A stretch of 64,000 bases of DNA, from the NCBI RefSeq assembly GCF_029946515.1, contig NZ_JARZHH010000048.1:29133-93132 (forward strand), in the 5' to 3' direction. This document shows positions 9,936 to 19,620 of the stretch, one piece after another. The position numbers were made by a program, and so were the translations under genes. This stretch comes from Polyangium sp. 6x1 (GTDB lineage Bacteria; Myxococcota_A; Polyangia; Polyangiales; Polyangiaceae). Positions within the stretch are counted from its first letter, which is position 1. Each line of letters begins with the position of its first letter. The notes under the pieces are model-generated. The model made no database searches. It had not been told where the DNA came from and saw nothing but the letters and a program-made list of their open reading frames with translations.

Positions 9936-10985
9936 ATGACGGCGCGACCTCGTCTGCAGCGGGCTTTTCTGCCCGGCGGGCTCCGGTTCGGGCGGGACCG
10001 CCGCGGCCCCAGGGCCAAAGGGCGCGCTCCGTTCGTCCCACGGGCGCTCGCCGCAGCGACGTGCCTCGCGCTCGCCTTCGTGTCCCAGGCCGCGCGCGCG
10101 GACGATTTGCAGCAGTTCGAGCTCGGCAAGACGCGCTTCGACGCGGCCGAGTACGCCGAGGCGGCCTCGCGCTTCACGGCGATGCTCGACCTGGCGCAGA
10201 AGCCTTGCGAGTCTGTCCCGACGAGCGGCACCGCGTCGTGCCGCCTCACGGATCCGGACCTCATCAAGCGCGCGCGCACGCTCCGCGCGGCCTCGCTCAT
10301 CGCGCTCAAGCGCTACGACGAAGCCGAGGCGGAGATCGCGACGATCCTCCGGCAGAACCCGACGTACTCGCCCGATCCCGCGGTGTTCCCGCAGGAGGTC
10401 GTCGATCGTTTCACCCTCGTGCGCGGGCGCCTGCGCGAGGAGCTCGAAGCGACGGAGCAGAAGCGCGCCGACGAGGAGCGGCAGCGGCGCATCGCGGAGC
10501 AGAAGGCGAAGGAGGAGGACAAACGCTGGATCGAGTCGCTCGTGAAGGCGGCCTCCGAGCGGCAGGTCATCGTGCAGAACTCGCGCCTCGTCGCGGCGAT
10601 GCCGTTCGGCATCGGCCAGTTCCAGAACGGCAGCAACAAGCTCGGGTGGACCTTCGCCATCACGCAGGCGTTCACGGGCGCGACGACGATCGTCGCGTCG
10701 CAGGTGTACAACTACTACGCGAGCTTCGATCAGAGGCTCGCGACGGGGCCCGAGCGCGAGGAGCTCTTTCGGCGCCAGCAGATCACGCTGATCATCAACC
10801 AGGTCTCGTTCGGCCTCTGGGCCGGGCTCACCGTTGCGGGCATCGTGCAGGCGCAGATCGCGTACGTGCCGCAGAAGGTGACGATCGAGAAGCGCCCGAT
10901 TCCGCCGCGCCCCACGGTGCGCGTCGTGCCCACAGTGGCGGTCACGCCCGACGGGTTTGGCGTGGGCGTCGTCGGCGCGTTCTGA
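9936..10985 (+). CDS. Exported TPR-containing membrane protein, unknown function
   Basis: 349 residues. An Arg-rich N-terminus leads into a signal-like segment ending AARADD (about residues 35-52), then TPR-like helices (FELGKTRFDAAEYAEAASRF), a charged coiled coil (ATEQKRADEERQRRIAEQK) and two C-terminal hydrophobic segments. The first (residues about 220-255) contains PFGIGQFQNGS, a motif seen in exported proteins of unknown function in this group. It follows the kinase by 85 bases and may belong to its transcription unit. No enzymatic motif was recognised. Confidence 0.75.
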   Translation: MTARPRLQRAFLPGGLRFGRDRRGPRAKGRAPFVPRALAAATCLALAFVSQAARADDLQQFELGKTRFDAAEYAEAASRFTAMLDLAQKPCESVPTSGTASCRLTDPDLIKRARTLRAASLIALKRYDEAEAEIATILRQNPTYSPDPAVFPQEVVDRFTLVRGRLREELEATEQKRADEERQRRIAEQKAKEEDKRWIESLVKAASERQVIVQNSRLVAAMPFGIGQFQNGSNKLGWTFAITQAFTGATTIVASQVYNYYASFDQRLATGPEREELFRRQQITLIINQVSFGLWAGLTVAGIVQAQIAYVPQKVTIEKRPIPPRPTVRVVPTVAVTPDGFGVGVVGAF

Positions 10986-11019
10986 GCGTTGCTGCCGCAG
11001 CGCGAACCGACGCACCTTT

Positions 11020-11120
11020 GCATCGACCGCATCGCGGTCGATGCATCAAAGGTCCAGGGCTGGCCCTGGTCCGGGTCCAGGGGTGGACAACCCCTGGTCG
11101 GGTCCGGGGTGAAACCCCGG
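11020..11120. repeat. REP-like palindromic element
   Basis: An 11-bp perfect palindrome (11020-11030 with 11034-11044) is followed by a conserved block containing GGTCCAGGGCTGGCCCTGG and two further GC-rich hairpins, the last ending near 11120. The same architecture occurs twice near 60568-60870. It fills most of the spacer between two convergent genes. Confidence 0.6.
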
Positions 11121-11142
11121 CGCTACGCTGCCTAGCGCGCTC

Positions 11143-11775
11143 TCACGTGCTGCGGCTGCTCGTGGGGCGTACGCCAGGCGGGCCGTCGTTGTGCTCGCGG
11201 CAGCCGGTGCGCGACATCATTTTGGCGCGGAACGATACGCGGCCGCACGTGTCGCAGACGCAGAGGTTCTGGTCGTAGAGGTTGCGGTTCGAAAGGATGT
11301 CCGCGGCGAAGAGGCTGAGCACGACGTCGCTCAGCGGGTCTTCCTTCTGCGGCCGCGCGATCCATGAGGCTTTCGAGCCGATGCCGATCGGCTGCACGCG
11401 GCCTGACTTCGTGGTGTGCTCGAGGAAGCCGTCCTCGGGTGGATCTGTGATGAGCCCGCGCAGCGTGAAGACGACGCGTGAGCGCGCGCGGCCGAGGATT
11501 CGATCGAGCAGTGCTTTCGTCGCCGACGGCGGTGCGCCCACGGTGTTCAGCGTGTCGAGCAGGAGCGTGCCGGCCATGGGCTCGGCGACCTGGATGGGGC
11601 GCTGCATGCGGCCTGCGCGTACGAGGTACTCCTCGATCCACGTCTTGAGCTCCCGCGCGCCCATGGCCCCGATGCCGACGCCCTCGACGAACGCGAGCGC
11701 ACCGATGAGCGCGCCGCGATCGTTGTCCGCGCCGGTGAGGAGGGTCGGGATCGAGCTCGTGGACGGGGTAGGCAT
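11143..11775 (-). CDS. Hypothetical protein with C-terminal zinc-finger motif
   Basis: 210 residues starting MPTPSTS at an ATG preceded by AAAGGA. The central part is a plain alpha/beta-looking sequence without known motifs. Near the C-terminus CVCDTCGRVSF, followed by TGCREH, suggests a single zinc-binding knuckle (Cys-Cys...Cys-His). The frame continues upstream, but that sequence is Arg-rich and antisense-like. Function unknown. Nucleic-acid or protein binding through the knuckle is only a guess. Confidence 0.7.
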   Translation of the reverse strand: MPTPSTSSIPTLLTGADNDRGALIGALAFVEGVGIGAMGARELKTWIEEYLVRAGRMQRPIQVAEPMAGTLLLDTLNTVGAPPSATKALLDRILGRARSRVVFTLRGLITDPPEDGFLEHTTKSGRVQPIGIGSKASWIARPQKEDPLSDVVLSLFAADILSNRNLYDQNLCVCDTCGRVSFRAKMMSRTGCREHNDGPPGVRPTSSRST

Positions 11776-11969
11776 CGCGGGTCCTTTCAGCGACGACGGG
11801 CGCTCGGAGGGGGCCCTGCAACGTGCAGTATCGCTCTGCTTCGCGGCGGGGCCAACATCGACGGCGGGGGGCGGAAGTCCGCCTTCACGACGCGCGACAC
11901 CTCGAAGGCCACGATGAGCGAAAATATCAGTGATTTCCGACCGGAACAACAGGGACGAGGGGCACCCGC

Positions 11970-12731
11970 TCAAAGCTTCTCGAGGGCGACGATCCAGAAG
12001 CCCCCGAGGTGCCGGAGTGGGGAGTCGCAGAGTGCACGCTCGGCTTGGATGAGCGCGCCGCCGACGAGCGGCACGCGCATGATGGCGGCCGCGGGCGTGA
12101 CGATTCGCACGCCGCGCGACGCGCGGACGCGTACGCCGGGCGGAAAGAGGCGATGGGCGCCCCAGGGGCTCACGAAGCGCGTGTAGACCGCGTCCTCCTT
12201 CGTGCGCGCGCTGATGGCGCCTGCCGGCAGAAAGCGCTTCACGAGGCCGCGCAGGCTCACGGGGTTGTAGAGCTCCGCGAGGATGGTTCCACCTGGACGA
12301 ACCACGCGCACCATCTCGGCGATGGCGCGTTCGAGCTCGCGGACGTGTGGCAGCACCTTGAAGGCGCAGGCGACGTCGAAGCTCGCGTCGGGGAAGGGGA
12401 GATCGGTCGCGCTGCCGACCTTGACGTCGAGGCCCCGCGCGCGGGCCTTCTCCAGCATCCCGGGCGAGAGATCGACGCCGCGGGCGGTGCGCGCGAAGTC
12501 TGCGATGCGCCGGAGGAGCAGGCCTGTGCCGCAGCCGACTTCGAGCACGTCGCGGCCCTCGCCGAAGCGGCGGAGGAAGTCGATTTCGAGGTCGTCGACG
12601 AGGTCGTGGTAGCCGGAGGTGTCGCGGCCGTCGCGCCGGTCCTCGTACCGCGCGGCGAACTCGTCGTAGTACGCGCGCGTCGCGTGGAGGTGGTCGTCGT
12701 GCGGGAGCGATTCTTGCGGCGCTTCGTTCAT
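11970..12731 (-). CDS. Class I SAM-dependent methyltransferase
   Basis: 253 residues. The SAM-binding motif I is VLEVGCGTGLLLRRI, motif II acidic residue is in GVDLSPGML, and later motifs FDVACAF and VRPGGTI follow, all typical of UbiE/COQ5-like methyltransferases. The start MNEAPQES at 12731 keeps the family length. Substrate is not evident; neighbours give no pathway clue. It is transcribed away from the DUF1285-like gene. Confidence 0.88.
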   Translation of the reverse strand: MNEAPQESLPHDDHLHATRAYYDEFAARYEDRRDGRDTSGYHDLVDDLEIDFLRRFGEGRDVLEVGCGTGLLLRRIADFARTARGVDLSPGMLEKARARGLDVKVGSATDLPFPDASFDVACAFKVLPHVRELERAIAEMVRVVRPGGTILAELYNPVSLRGLVKRFLPAGAISARTKEDAVYTRFVSPWGAHRLFPPGVRVRASRGVRIVTPAAAIMRVPLVGGALIQAERALCDSPLRHLGGFWIVALEKL

Positions 12732-12860
12732 CGCGGGGCCGGTTGTAGCCCAACGCGGACGTGATCGCAGCCCCTCGCCGCGCGCGGGGGCGTGACGCGG
12801 CTCGCCGCCGGCCCTATGGATCGTCTGCGGCCCGAACGGGCGGCCGGACAGGAGGCGACC

Positions 12861-13361
12861 ATGAAACCCGGCGATCACCCCGACTTTTACAAGCTCGCGC
12901 CCCCGCCGGGCACCTCGCGCGAGAGCACGATCGTCCTCGATCGCGAGGGTCGCTTCTGGCACGACGGCGCGCGCGTGGACCACCCTGCGCTCGAGGAGGC
13001 GCTCCATCGCTGGATCGCGCGGCATCCCGAGGACGGGCGGCTCATCCTCACGAACGGCTACGATTGGTGTTACTTCCGCGCCGAGGAGACGCCGTTCGTC
13101 GTGCGCTTCGTTCGCGTCGAGGACGAGGGGCAGCGTGCGTCGCTCGTGCTCTCGGACGGCACGGAGGAGCTGCTCGATCCGCACGGGCTCTCGGTGTCGA
13201 GCGAGGGCGTGGTGTTCGCGCGGGTCAAGGCGGGCGCGGAGGACGCGCGTTTCTCGCGGCACGCGCAGGCTGGCCTCGCGCCGCTGCTCGTGTCGGCCGA
13301 GCCTCCGATCGTGCGCGTCGGCGATGTGTCGGCGGAGCTCGCGACGCGGGCGGCTCAGTAG
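12861..13361 (+). CDS. DUF1285-like small protein
   Basis: 166 residues from the ATG at 12861, which has AGGAGG 6 bases upstream. The pattern of an N-terminal STIVLDREGRFWHDG strand pair, a helix with a His/Leu-rich face and the later TPFVVRFVRVE strand resembles DUF1285 proteins. This is by eye and not certain. The 3' end overlaps the convergent tamB stop by 7 bases. Confidence 0.75.
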   Translation: MKPGDHPDFYKLAPPPGTSRESTIVLDREGRFWHDGARVDHPALEEALHRWIARHPEDGRLILTNGYDWCYFRAEETPFVVRFVRVEDEGQRASLVLSDGTEELLDPHGLSVSSEGVVFARVKAGAEDARFSRHAQAGLAPLLVSAEPPIVRVGDVSAELATRAAQ

Positions 13362-16300
13362 CGGTACTGCCAGAACAGATCGAGGCCCGAGCTCGGCTGC
13401 TGGTTGATTCCTCCGAAGCCGAACGATCCGCGCAGCGCCCAGTTGCGCTTGAAGCGCCAGTCGACATTCAGCTCCGTGCGGTTCTCCGTGCCCTGCGTCG
13501 TGCCCGTGGGGCTCTGGATGCCTTCGAGGCGGCTCGACGCGGGGGATCCTTCGTAGCTCGCCTGCGCGGTCACGGTGTCGCCGAGCTCGTAGATCACGGT
13601 CGTGCGGAGCCTGCCAGCCTCGGTCGTGCCGACGCGCGTGGACAGACCCCGCAGCGGCGCGATCTGCGACAGGATCGCGTTGATCTGCGCCGAGGCGATC
13701 TCGCCGCCCACCACGCCCGCCGCCACGTCCGTCGCGCGCGGGGACGATTGTGCCGTGGCCTGCGACTGCGTGTCCTTCGACTCGGGCGTATCGCCGATGA
13801 GGATCATCGACAGGATCGCCTGCTGCGACATTGGCGGGCTCGATCGGAAGCGGAGCTTCTGCTCGGTGATCGGCTTCAGATCGCCCACGTAGTCCACGAA
13901 CACGCGCGTGCCGTCGGGCGCGTCCCAGCGCGCCGTCACGTTCACGTAGGGGTTGCCCGCTTCTTCCGGCCGCAGCCGCACGAGGCCTCGCTCGATCTCG
14001 AACTTTTTTCCTACGATCTCGAACGATCCCCGGCTGATCTCGACGTCGCCCGAGAGACGCGTCTCGTCCGTGAGCGCGACGCGCGGCGGCGTGCTTCCGC
14101 CGGTGAGCTCGAGATCCGCGCCCATCCCCTCGATCTTGATCGTGCCGAGCTCGAACGTGAACAGGTACGCGAGCGCGTCCTTGGGGCGCTCCTCCTTGGG
14201 CGGGCCGAGCGCGTGCGAGACCATGACATCGGGGTTCGGATCGAGCGACTGCACGCCGCGCGTGCTCGACGCGGGCAGCGCGAGGTGAAGATCGGGCACG
14301 CGGATGGTGAGCCCCACCTCGCGCCCCTCCTTTTCCGCGGCGAGCACGATCTTCCCGTACGCATGCCCGAGCGGCACGCCCTCGAACGTCACGGGCAGCT
14401 CCTCGTCGCGATCGATCGTGAGCTCGCCGTGCGCCTCCTGGAAGGCGAGGCCCTTCATCTGCACGATCGCGGAGCCTTCCACCGCGCCGCTGATGCCCTC
14501 GGCGCGCAGGTCGTCGAAGCGCAGCTCGCCCTTGTCCGTCGTGCGGATCGAGACGCGCGTGTTCTTGAACTCCTGGCCGATCTGCGGGACGTGGAAGACG
14601 CCGCCGCGCACCTCCATGTTCGCCTCGATGCGCCCGTCGTCCTCGCCGAAGCGATGCAGGCCGACGCGTAGATCGCCGTCGAGCGAGCCGTCGAGCCGCG
14701 AGAGTGTCCCGGAGACGAGCGGCGTGAGGCTCGCGAGGCGGAAGCGGTTCGCCTTGAGGAGCAGGTCCGCGGGCCGCGTCGCGTCGATCCGCGGGACGAT
14801 GCCTTGCCAGTCGACGCCCGCGTATCCCGTCGCGTCGATGCGCCCGCCGCCTCGACCCACGAGCTCGAGCTGCGCCACGCCGCGCGCCGGCTTCCCCGCG
14901 CCGCCAGGGTTTCCGATCGAGAGCTCGACCGTGGCGCGATCGAAGGCCGACTGGCTGCCGAGCTCGAGCCCCGACACCTCGATGCGCGCCGCCGCTTCGG
15001 GCTCGACGCCGCGGTGATCGAAGCGGACGACGCCGCTCACGCGGCCCGCGACGTCCCGATCCGCGAAGAACGGGACGAGCTCCAGGGGCAGATCGCGCAG
15101 CGTGGCGCGCGCGCTCCCGCGCGGCGGGATGTCGCGGCCCGCGCGCAGCGCGGCGAGATCGACGTCGGCGTTTGCCTCGACCAGGGCGAGCTCGCGCGCG
15201 TCCTTGCGTACGGCGGCGCGCAGGGTTGCCTTGTTCGCGTCGTAGGTCGCGGTCGCGTCCACGTCGACGGGGAACGCCCACGGGCTCGGCCCCAGCGTCC
15301 GCGCGTCGTGCGCCACGCCGAACCCGCGCGCGTTCACGCGGATCGACGGTTGCTCCAAGGTCCCGCTCGCCTCTGCGGAGAGCGCGATCGCGCCCCGGAT
15401 CGGCGGGAGCGATTCGCGCAGGACCGAGGGCAAGGTCTGGAACGAGCGCACCGTGCGCCGCGGGATCGTGAGCGCGGCCGTCGCGCGCGACGTGAGCAGC
15501 GAGGCGCGCCGCTTCTTCGGATGGTCGACGAGCGTCGGGAGATCGAGATCCACGTGGGTCGAGAGCTCCACCATCGTCGCCGTGTCGAGCAGGGAGAGCT
15601 TGGCGTCCGTCGCGCCCGTCGCGCCGTTCAGCGAGCCCGAGACGGCCACATCCATCGAGCGCGACTCCCACGCGGGTTTGTCCTCTCCGAACCCCACGGG
15701 CCCCGCGACCACGAGGCCCCGCGTGCGCACGTCGAGGTCGCGCACCGAGACGAACCGCTGCTCCGCGGGCCGCTCGATCGTGAAGCTCGTGCCGAGGCGA
15801 CCCGAGACCTCGCTGAGGACGAGCGCGACGGGCAGGCGCCGCGCGATGCACCGGAGATCCCAGTCGGGCGCGTCCACGCGCGCCGAGCCCGTGAGGTGCG
15901 CCCACGTCGCCGGATCCAGCAGCGGCCCGCGCAAATTCCCTTCGGCGCCGGAGATCTGCACCTCGGCGATCGAGCCGTTGCACGCGTCCTCCGCGCCGGT
16001 CTTGTCGCGATCGACGAGGCGGAACGTGCCGTCCATCGCCGCATGCCCGCCGTCGAACGTCGCCACGAGCGAGCCGCTCGCCCCCGTGATCGGCAGCCCT
16101 GCCGCGGAGAACGCCCCGTCCTCCACCTGCAGGCGAACGTGCCCTTTGCGCCCGTCCCTCGTGCGCGCGAGCGCGATGTCCACGTCCGCGAGGCCCCGCA
16201 AATTCCGATCGAGATCGAGCAGCCGGCCGAGCCGACCGAGATCGACGCCTTCGCCCTTGAGCTTGCCCGTGAGCTCGCGCCCGTCGACCGCGAGGGTCCC

Positions 16301-18247
16301 TTCGACCGAGCCCACGCCTGGCCCCTCGGCCGTGAGCCCCTCGATCGCGAGCGCTCCGCCCCGCAGCGCGATGCGCTTTGCTTTGCCCTCGATCCGCTCG
16401 CCTTCGCGTGAGAGCCGCAGCGCCACCTCGCGCGCGCTCTTCTCCTTCGTCTCGACCCGCGCCGACGCTTCGAGCTCGCCCACGTCGCCGCCTTCGAGCC
16501 GCGCTTCCACCTTCGGCGCCGCGACGGGTCCGCGCACGCGCGCCGTCACCTTGTCCGCGCTGCGACCGCCCGCCAAAAACCCTTCGCCTTCGAGCGCGGC
16601 CTCGACGTCGAGTGTCTCGAAGGGCCCGCGGATCCGACCTTCCACGCGGCCTCGCTCGAGCGACACGCCGCCTTTCGCGTGCAGCTCGTGCACGGAGCCG
16701 AAGACACGCGCGTCGACCTTCCCCGCCTTCACCGCGCCCTCGACGTGCACGCGCGCGCTGCCCGTGGCCGGACCCGCGAGCCGCGGCGCCGATTCGAGCG
16801 ACGCGACGAACGTCTCGGCCTCGAACCGCACGCTGCCGCCCGGGCTCACGACGAACGCGCCCGACGTGGGCGCGCCTTGCTCGTGCAAGGTCACGCGGCC
16901 TTCGAGCTCGCCGTGATCGTAGACCAGGTGCACGTCGGCCGCCGGCACCGGCTGCTCCTGCACGACCGTCGGCTCGGTCCTCGCGTCGGCCACGAGCCGC
17001 AGCGCCGGCGTCGTATCGAGGACGAGACGCGCGCCGAGGTCCACGTTCGCCTCGGGCAAACCCTCCACGAACATGCGCGGATCGACGTCGTCCGCGGTCA
17101 CGTCGAGCGCGAGCCGCGCCCCGTGCGTCGCGTCGAGCTTGCCACGCAGCGTGATCGAGCCCGGCGATCGCTCTTGCGGCGAGACATCGAGCCGGCCCTC
17201 GACCTCGAACGTCGGCGCGTCTCCTTCGAGCGTGACCCTCGCGGAGACCCGCTCGCGCAGGGGCAAACCCGGCACGAGCAGCTTGAGGTCCGCGGGCTCG
17301 GCGCGCGGCAGCTCGACCGCCGCCGACACATGCGCGCCGTCGAGCCTCGCGCGCGCCAGCACCTCGACAGGCCCCGCGCGCCCCGCGAAGCTGCTCCACA
17401 TCTGCATCACGGCCGCCGGGCTCTTCGCGTCCGGCGCCGTGCTCGTCGCGGGCGCCTCGGGCGGCGTGTCGATGTGCAGGTGGTAATCGACCGTGCCCGC
17501 GAGCGGCACGTGCGCGAGCGCGCGCTCCCGGATGCCCGTGTGCTCCACGTCCACGGCGACTCCGCGCGGGCCCACGTGCACCGAGGCGAACAGGCGCGTC
17601 ACGTCGGCGTCGAGCGCGCGCGGCGCCGCCACCTGCCCGCGCACGTGCGCGTGGCCGATTTCGATCCGCTCGAGCGCCACCGTCGTCGGTCGCTCGACCG
17701 CTTTCTCCACCTCACCCGACTTCTTGGGCTTCTTGGGCTTCTTCGGCTTCGGCCGAGGATGGAACGCCGTCTCGATCCCGAGGCGCTGATCGGCCCCGCG
17801 ATCGAGCACGACCTCGGCCTCCTCGATCCGGATGATCGGGAAGGCGAGCGTGCGCTCGCCCGCGCCGAAGAGCGACGCGCGGGCAAACCCGAGGAGGTCG
17901 CAGCGCGCGTGGATGCCATTCGCCCGGATGATCTCCGCGCCGCTCGGATCGAGCGTGACGGCCGATCGGATCGATACCTCGTCGAGCGCGAGGTGATCGA
18001 TCTCCGAGACCACGATCTTCCCTTCGAAGAGCGATCCGAGCGCCTGGTTCGTGATGTCGCGCGCGAGGCGACGGAACGGCCCGACGTCGAGGTGGAGCCC
18101 GACGGCGAGGACGGCGGACCCGGTGAACACCGCGCAAAGCCCGATCGTGGCCGCGCCTGTCGCGAGCGCACGCCGCACCCGTCCCGGTCGCCGCGGCGTC
18201 GCGGCTTTCGGTGGGGAATCGCGATCGGCCGGCGCGCTCGGGGCCAC
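13355..18247 (-). CDS. tamB: Translocation/assembly module TamB (DUF490)
   Basis: 1630 residues, longer than the roughly 1260 of E. coli TamB. An N-terminal TM anchor (about 27-50) is followed by long repetitive beta-strand sequence with alternating VDGRELTGKLKGEGV-type repeats, the pattern of the hydrophobic-groove AsmA/TamB fold that carries lipids or outer-membrane proteins across the periplasm. The C-terminal DUF490 region ends in an aromatic beta-signal-like tail (DLFWQYRY). A lysine/proline repeat (PKPKKPKKPKK) sits near residue 165. No BamA/TamA-type partner gene adjoins it. Confidence 0.9.
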   Translation of the reverse strand: MAPSAPADRDSPPKAATPRRPGRVRRALATGAATIGLCAVFTGSAVLAVGLHLDVGPFRRLARDITNQALGSLFEGKIVVSEIDHLALDEVSIRSAVTLDPSGAEIIRANGIHARCDLLGFARASLFGAGERTLAFPIIRIEEAEVVLDRGADQRLGIETAFHPRPKPKKPKKPKKSGEVEKAVERPTTVALERIEIGHAHVRGQVAAPRALDADVTRLFASVHVGPRGVAVDVEHTGIRERALAHVPLAGTVDYHLHIDTPPEAPATSTAPDAKSPAAVMQMWSSFAGRAGPVEVLARARLDGAHVSAAVELPRAEPADLKLLVPGLPLRERVSARVTLEGDAPTFEVEGRLDVSPQERSPGSITLRGKLDATHGARLALDVTADDVDPRMFVEGLPEANVDLGARLVLDTTPALRLVADARTEPTVVQEQPVPAADVHLVYDHGELEGRVTLHEQGAPTSGAFVVSPGGSVRFEAETFVASLESAPRLAGPATGSARVHVEGAVKAGKVDARVFGSVHELHAKGGVSLERGRVEGRIRGPFETLDVEAALEGEGFLAGGRSADKVTARVRGPVAAPKVEARLEGGDVGELEASARVETKEKSAREVALRLSREGERIEGKAKRIALRGGALAIEGLTAEGPGVGSVEGTLAVDGRELTGKLKGEGVDLGRLGRLLDLDRNLRGLADVDIALARTRDGRKGHVRLQVEDGAFSAAGLPITGASGSLVATFDGGHAAMDGTFRLVDRDKTGAEDACNGSIAEVQISGAEGNLRGPLLDPATWAHLTGSARVDAPDWDLRCIARRLPVALVLSEVSGRLGTSFTIERPAEQRFVSVRDLDVRTRGLVVAGPVGFGEDKPAWESRSMDVAVSGSLNGATGATDAKLSLLDTATMVELSTHVDLDLPTLVDHPKKRRASLLTSRATAALTIPRRTVRSFQTLPSVLRESLPPIRGAIALSAEASGTLEQPSIRVNARGFGVAHDARTLGPSPWAFPVDVDATATYDANKATLRAAVRKDARELALVEANADVDLAALRAGRDIPPRGSARATLRDLPLELVPFFADRDVAGRVSGVVRFDHRGVEPEAAARIEVSGLELGSQSAFDRATVELSIGNPGGAGKPARGVAQLELVGRGGGRIDATGYAGVDWQGIVPRIDATRPADLLLKANRFRLASLTPLVSGTLSRLDGSLDGDLRVGLHRFGEDDGRIEANMEVRGGVFHVPQIGQEFKNTRVSIRTTDKGELRFDDLRAEGISGAVEGSAIVQMKGLAFQEAHGELTIDRDEELPVTFEGVPLGHAYGKIVLAAEKEGREVGLTIRVPDLHLALPASSTRGVQSLDPNPDVMVSHALGPPKEERPKDALAYLFTFELGTIKIEGMGADLELTGGSTPPRVALTDETRLSGDVEISRGSFEIVGKKFEIERGLVRLRPEEAGNPYVNVTARWDAPDGTRVFVDYVGDLKPITEQKLRFRSSPPMSQQAILSMILIGDTPESKDTQSQATAQSSPRATDVAAGVVGGEIASAQINAILSQIAPLRGLSTRVGTTEAGRLRTTVIYELGDTVTAQASYEGSPASSRLEGIQSPTGTTQGTENRTELNVDWRFKRNWALRGSFGFGGINQQPSSGLDLFWQYRY

Positions 18248-18358
18248 GGCCGTAGCATAACGAATCGCCGCCGGGTTTCACGGCCTCCGCGCCCCGCAGT
18301 TTCATGCTTTCGAGGATGGGCGGAAGTTACCGGAGAATCACGGTCCGCCTGCGACGGC

Positions 18359-19498
18359 TCATTGACAGAGGCTTGGCAGCGCCTCGGCCTCGGCGAGCAG
18401 CTCCGTGTAACTCTCGATCCTGCGGCCCCCGTGCACCGTATCGTCGAACTCGATGAACACGCGCCGCTCGGCGGGCTGCACCATCGCGTTGAAATAGGCC
18501 TCGGCGTCGGTGTCCGTATTGCCGAAGGCGTAGGTGGGGACCATCCCTTTTTGCGCGAGCATCGCGAGCTCGCCGCTCTTGTACGTCGACGCCTCGCTCC
18601 CGAGCGCGCCCGACTTGGTCAGCGTCGTGTGCACGATCCCGTGCGGAAATCCGTTTTGATCGAGGAACGCCCGCGTCCGCGCGCCGAGCCATTCGGGCCG
18701 GGCGGTCATGTAAAACGGGTGATAGCCCTTCGAAACGAGCACGTCGAAGAGCTTCGCCGCGTCCTTTCGCACCTCCGGCAGTGCCCCTTGCGCGAGCGCG
18801 ACGAACTCCTCCGTCTCGTAGGTCGTGAGCGTCCCGTCGATGTCGCTCACGAAGACCGGCGTCCCTTTCGGCACGACCTCGACGAAGAGGTCCGTCGTCG
18901 AGAGGTCACCCTTGACAACGAGATGAACCCTGTGTCTGCCGAGCCCGAGGGCCTTCTCCTTCGGGATCTCGAAGTAGACGCGCCCTCCCGTGTCCTCCAC
19001 GCCCTCGACCGCCTGGTGCTCGCCGTCCTCGGTCGTCGTCGCGGTCCCGAGGTGCTCCCACGCGCCTGCGCAATCACGCAGCACGTACACGTCGACGTAC
19101 TCGCCCTTGATGTCGTCGTCGAACGTCCCGTACGAGAACTTCGCGAGGATCCACTGCGGATCGCCGGGGTTCAGGAAGAGATCACGCCCGCGGTGGTTTG
19201 GATCTCCAAACGGCGGGAGGACCGAGTTCCAGTCGATGGCCTCTCCCGGCGGAGGCGGAGGCGCGTCGCAGGCCGGGATCGGCGCGCACCACGCCCCCGG
19301 CACGCTGCCCGATCCGCCGCCGCCCGTCGCGTCGCCGCCCGCGCCCGCGGAGCCGCCCGATCCACCCGCGCCTCCGGATGCGCCTGCGCCCGTCGTGGCG
19401 CCGCCCGTCACCACGTCGACGCCGCCGCCGGTCCCGCATGCGGCCATGCCCACGATCCCCGCCAAGAAGAAAGCGAACGTTCCACGCATGCTCTCCAT
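18359..19498 (-). CDS. Lipoprotein with C-terminal LNS2/lipin-like HAD domain
   Basis: The N-terminus is a lipoprotein signal (VGMAAC lipobox), followed by about 45 residues of Gly/Ala/Ser linker typical of myxobacterial surface lipoproteins. After a beta-rich middle domain comes VFVSDIDGTLTTYE, the HAD nucleophile motif DxDGT, and YMTARPEWLGARTRAFL, which matches the LNS2 domain of lipins and phosphatidylinositol-transfer proteins; FGNTDTDAEAY supplies the distal acidic motif. Phosphatidate phosphatase or phosphoinositide binding is known for the family. The extracytoplasmic role here is inferred. An alternative start MRGTF lies three codons in. Confidence 0.82.
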   Translation of the reverse strand: MESMRGTFAFFLAGIVGMAACGTGGGVDVVTGGATTGAGASGGAGGSGGSAGAGGDATGGGGSGSVPGAWCAPIPACDAPPPPPGEAIDWNSVLPPFGDPNHRGRDLFLNPGDPQWILAKFSYGTFDDDIKGEYVDVYVLRDCAGAWEHLGTATTTEDGEHQAVEGVEDTGGRVYFEIPKEKALGLGRHRVHLVVKGDLSTTDLFVEVVPKGTPVFVSDIDGTLTTYETEEFVALAQGALPEVRKDAAKLFDVLVSKGYHPFYMTARPEWLGARTRAFLDQNGFPHGIVHTTLTKSGALGSEASTYKSGELAMLAQKGMVPTYAFGNTDTDAEAYFNAMVQPAERRVFIEFDDTVHGGRRIESYTELLAEAEALPSLCQ

Positions 19499-19620
19499 TG
19501 TGGCCCCAATCGATCCGCGGAAAAAGCGCCTCGACGCGCTGCATCCTTCGACGCCGCGAACCTGGCGTTCGCGCCCCTTGCGCGGACGCGCGCACCTCTG
19601 CGAAGGTTCTAACCCCTCGT

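Noticed and set aside
13355..18247. Long open frames antisense to and out of frame with tamB, up to more than 1000 codons
   Set aside because: They are Arg/Ala-rich shadows expected in DNA of this GC content; the tamB frame has a TM anchor and beta-repeat pattern and ends in DUF490.
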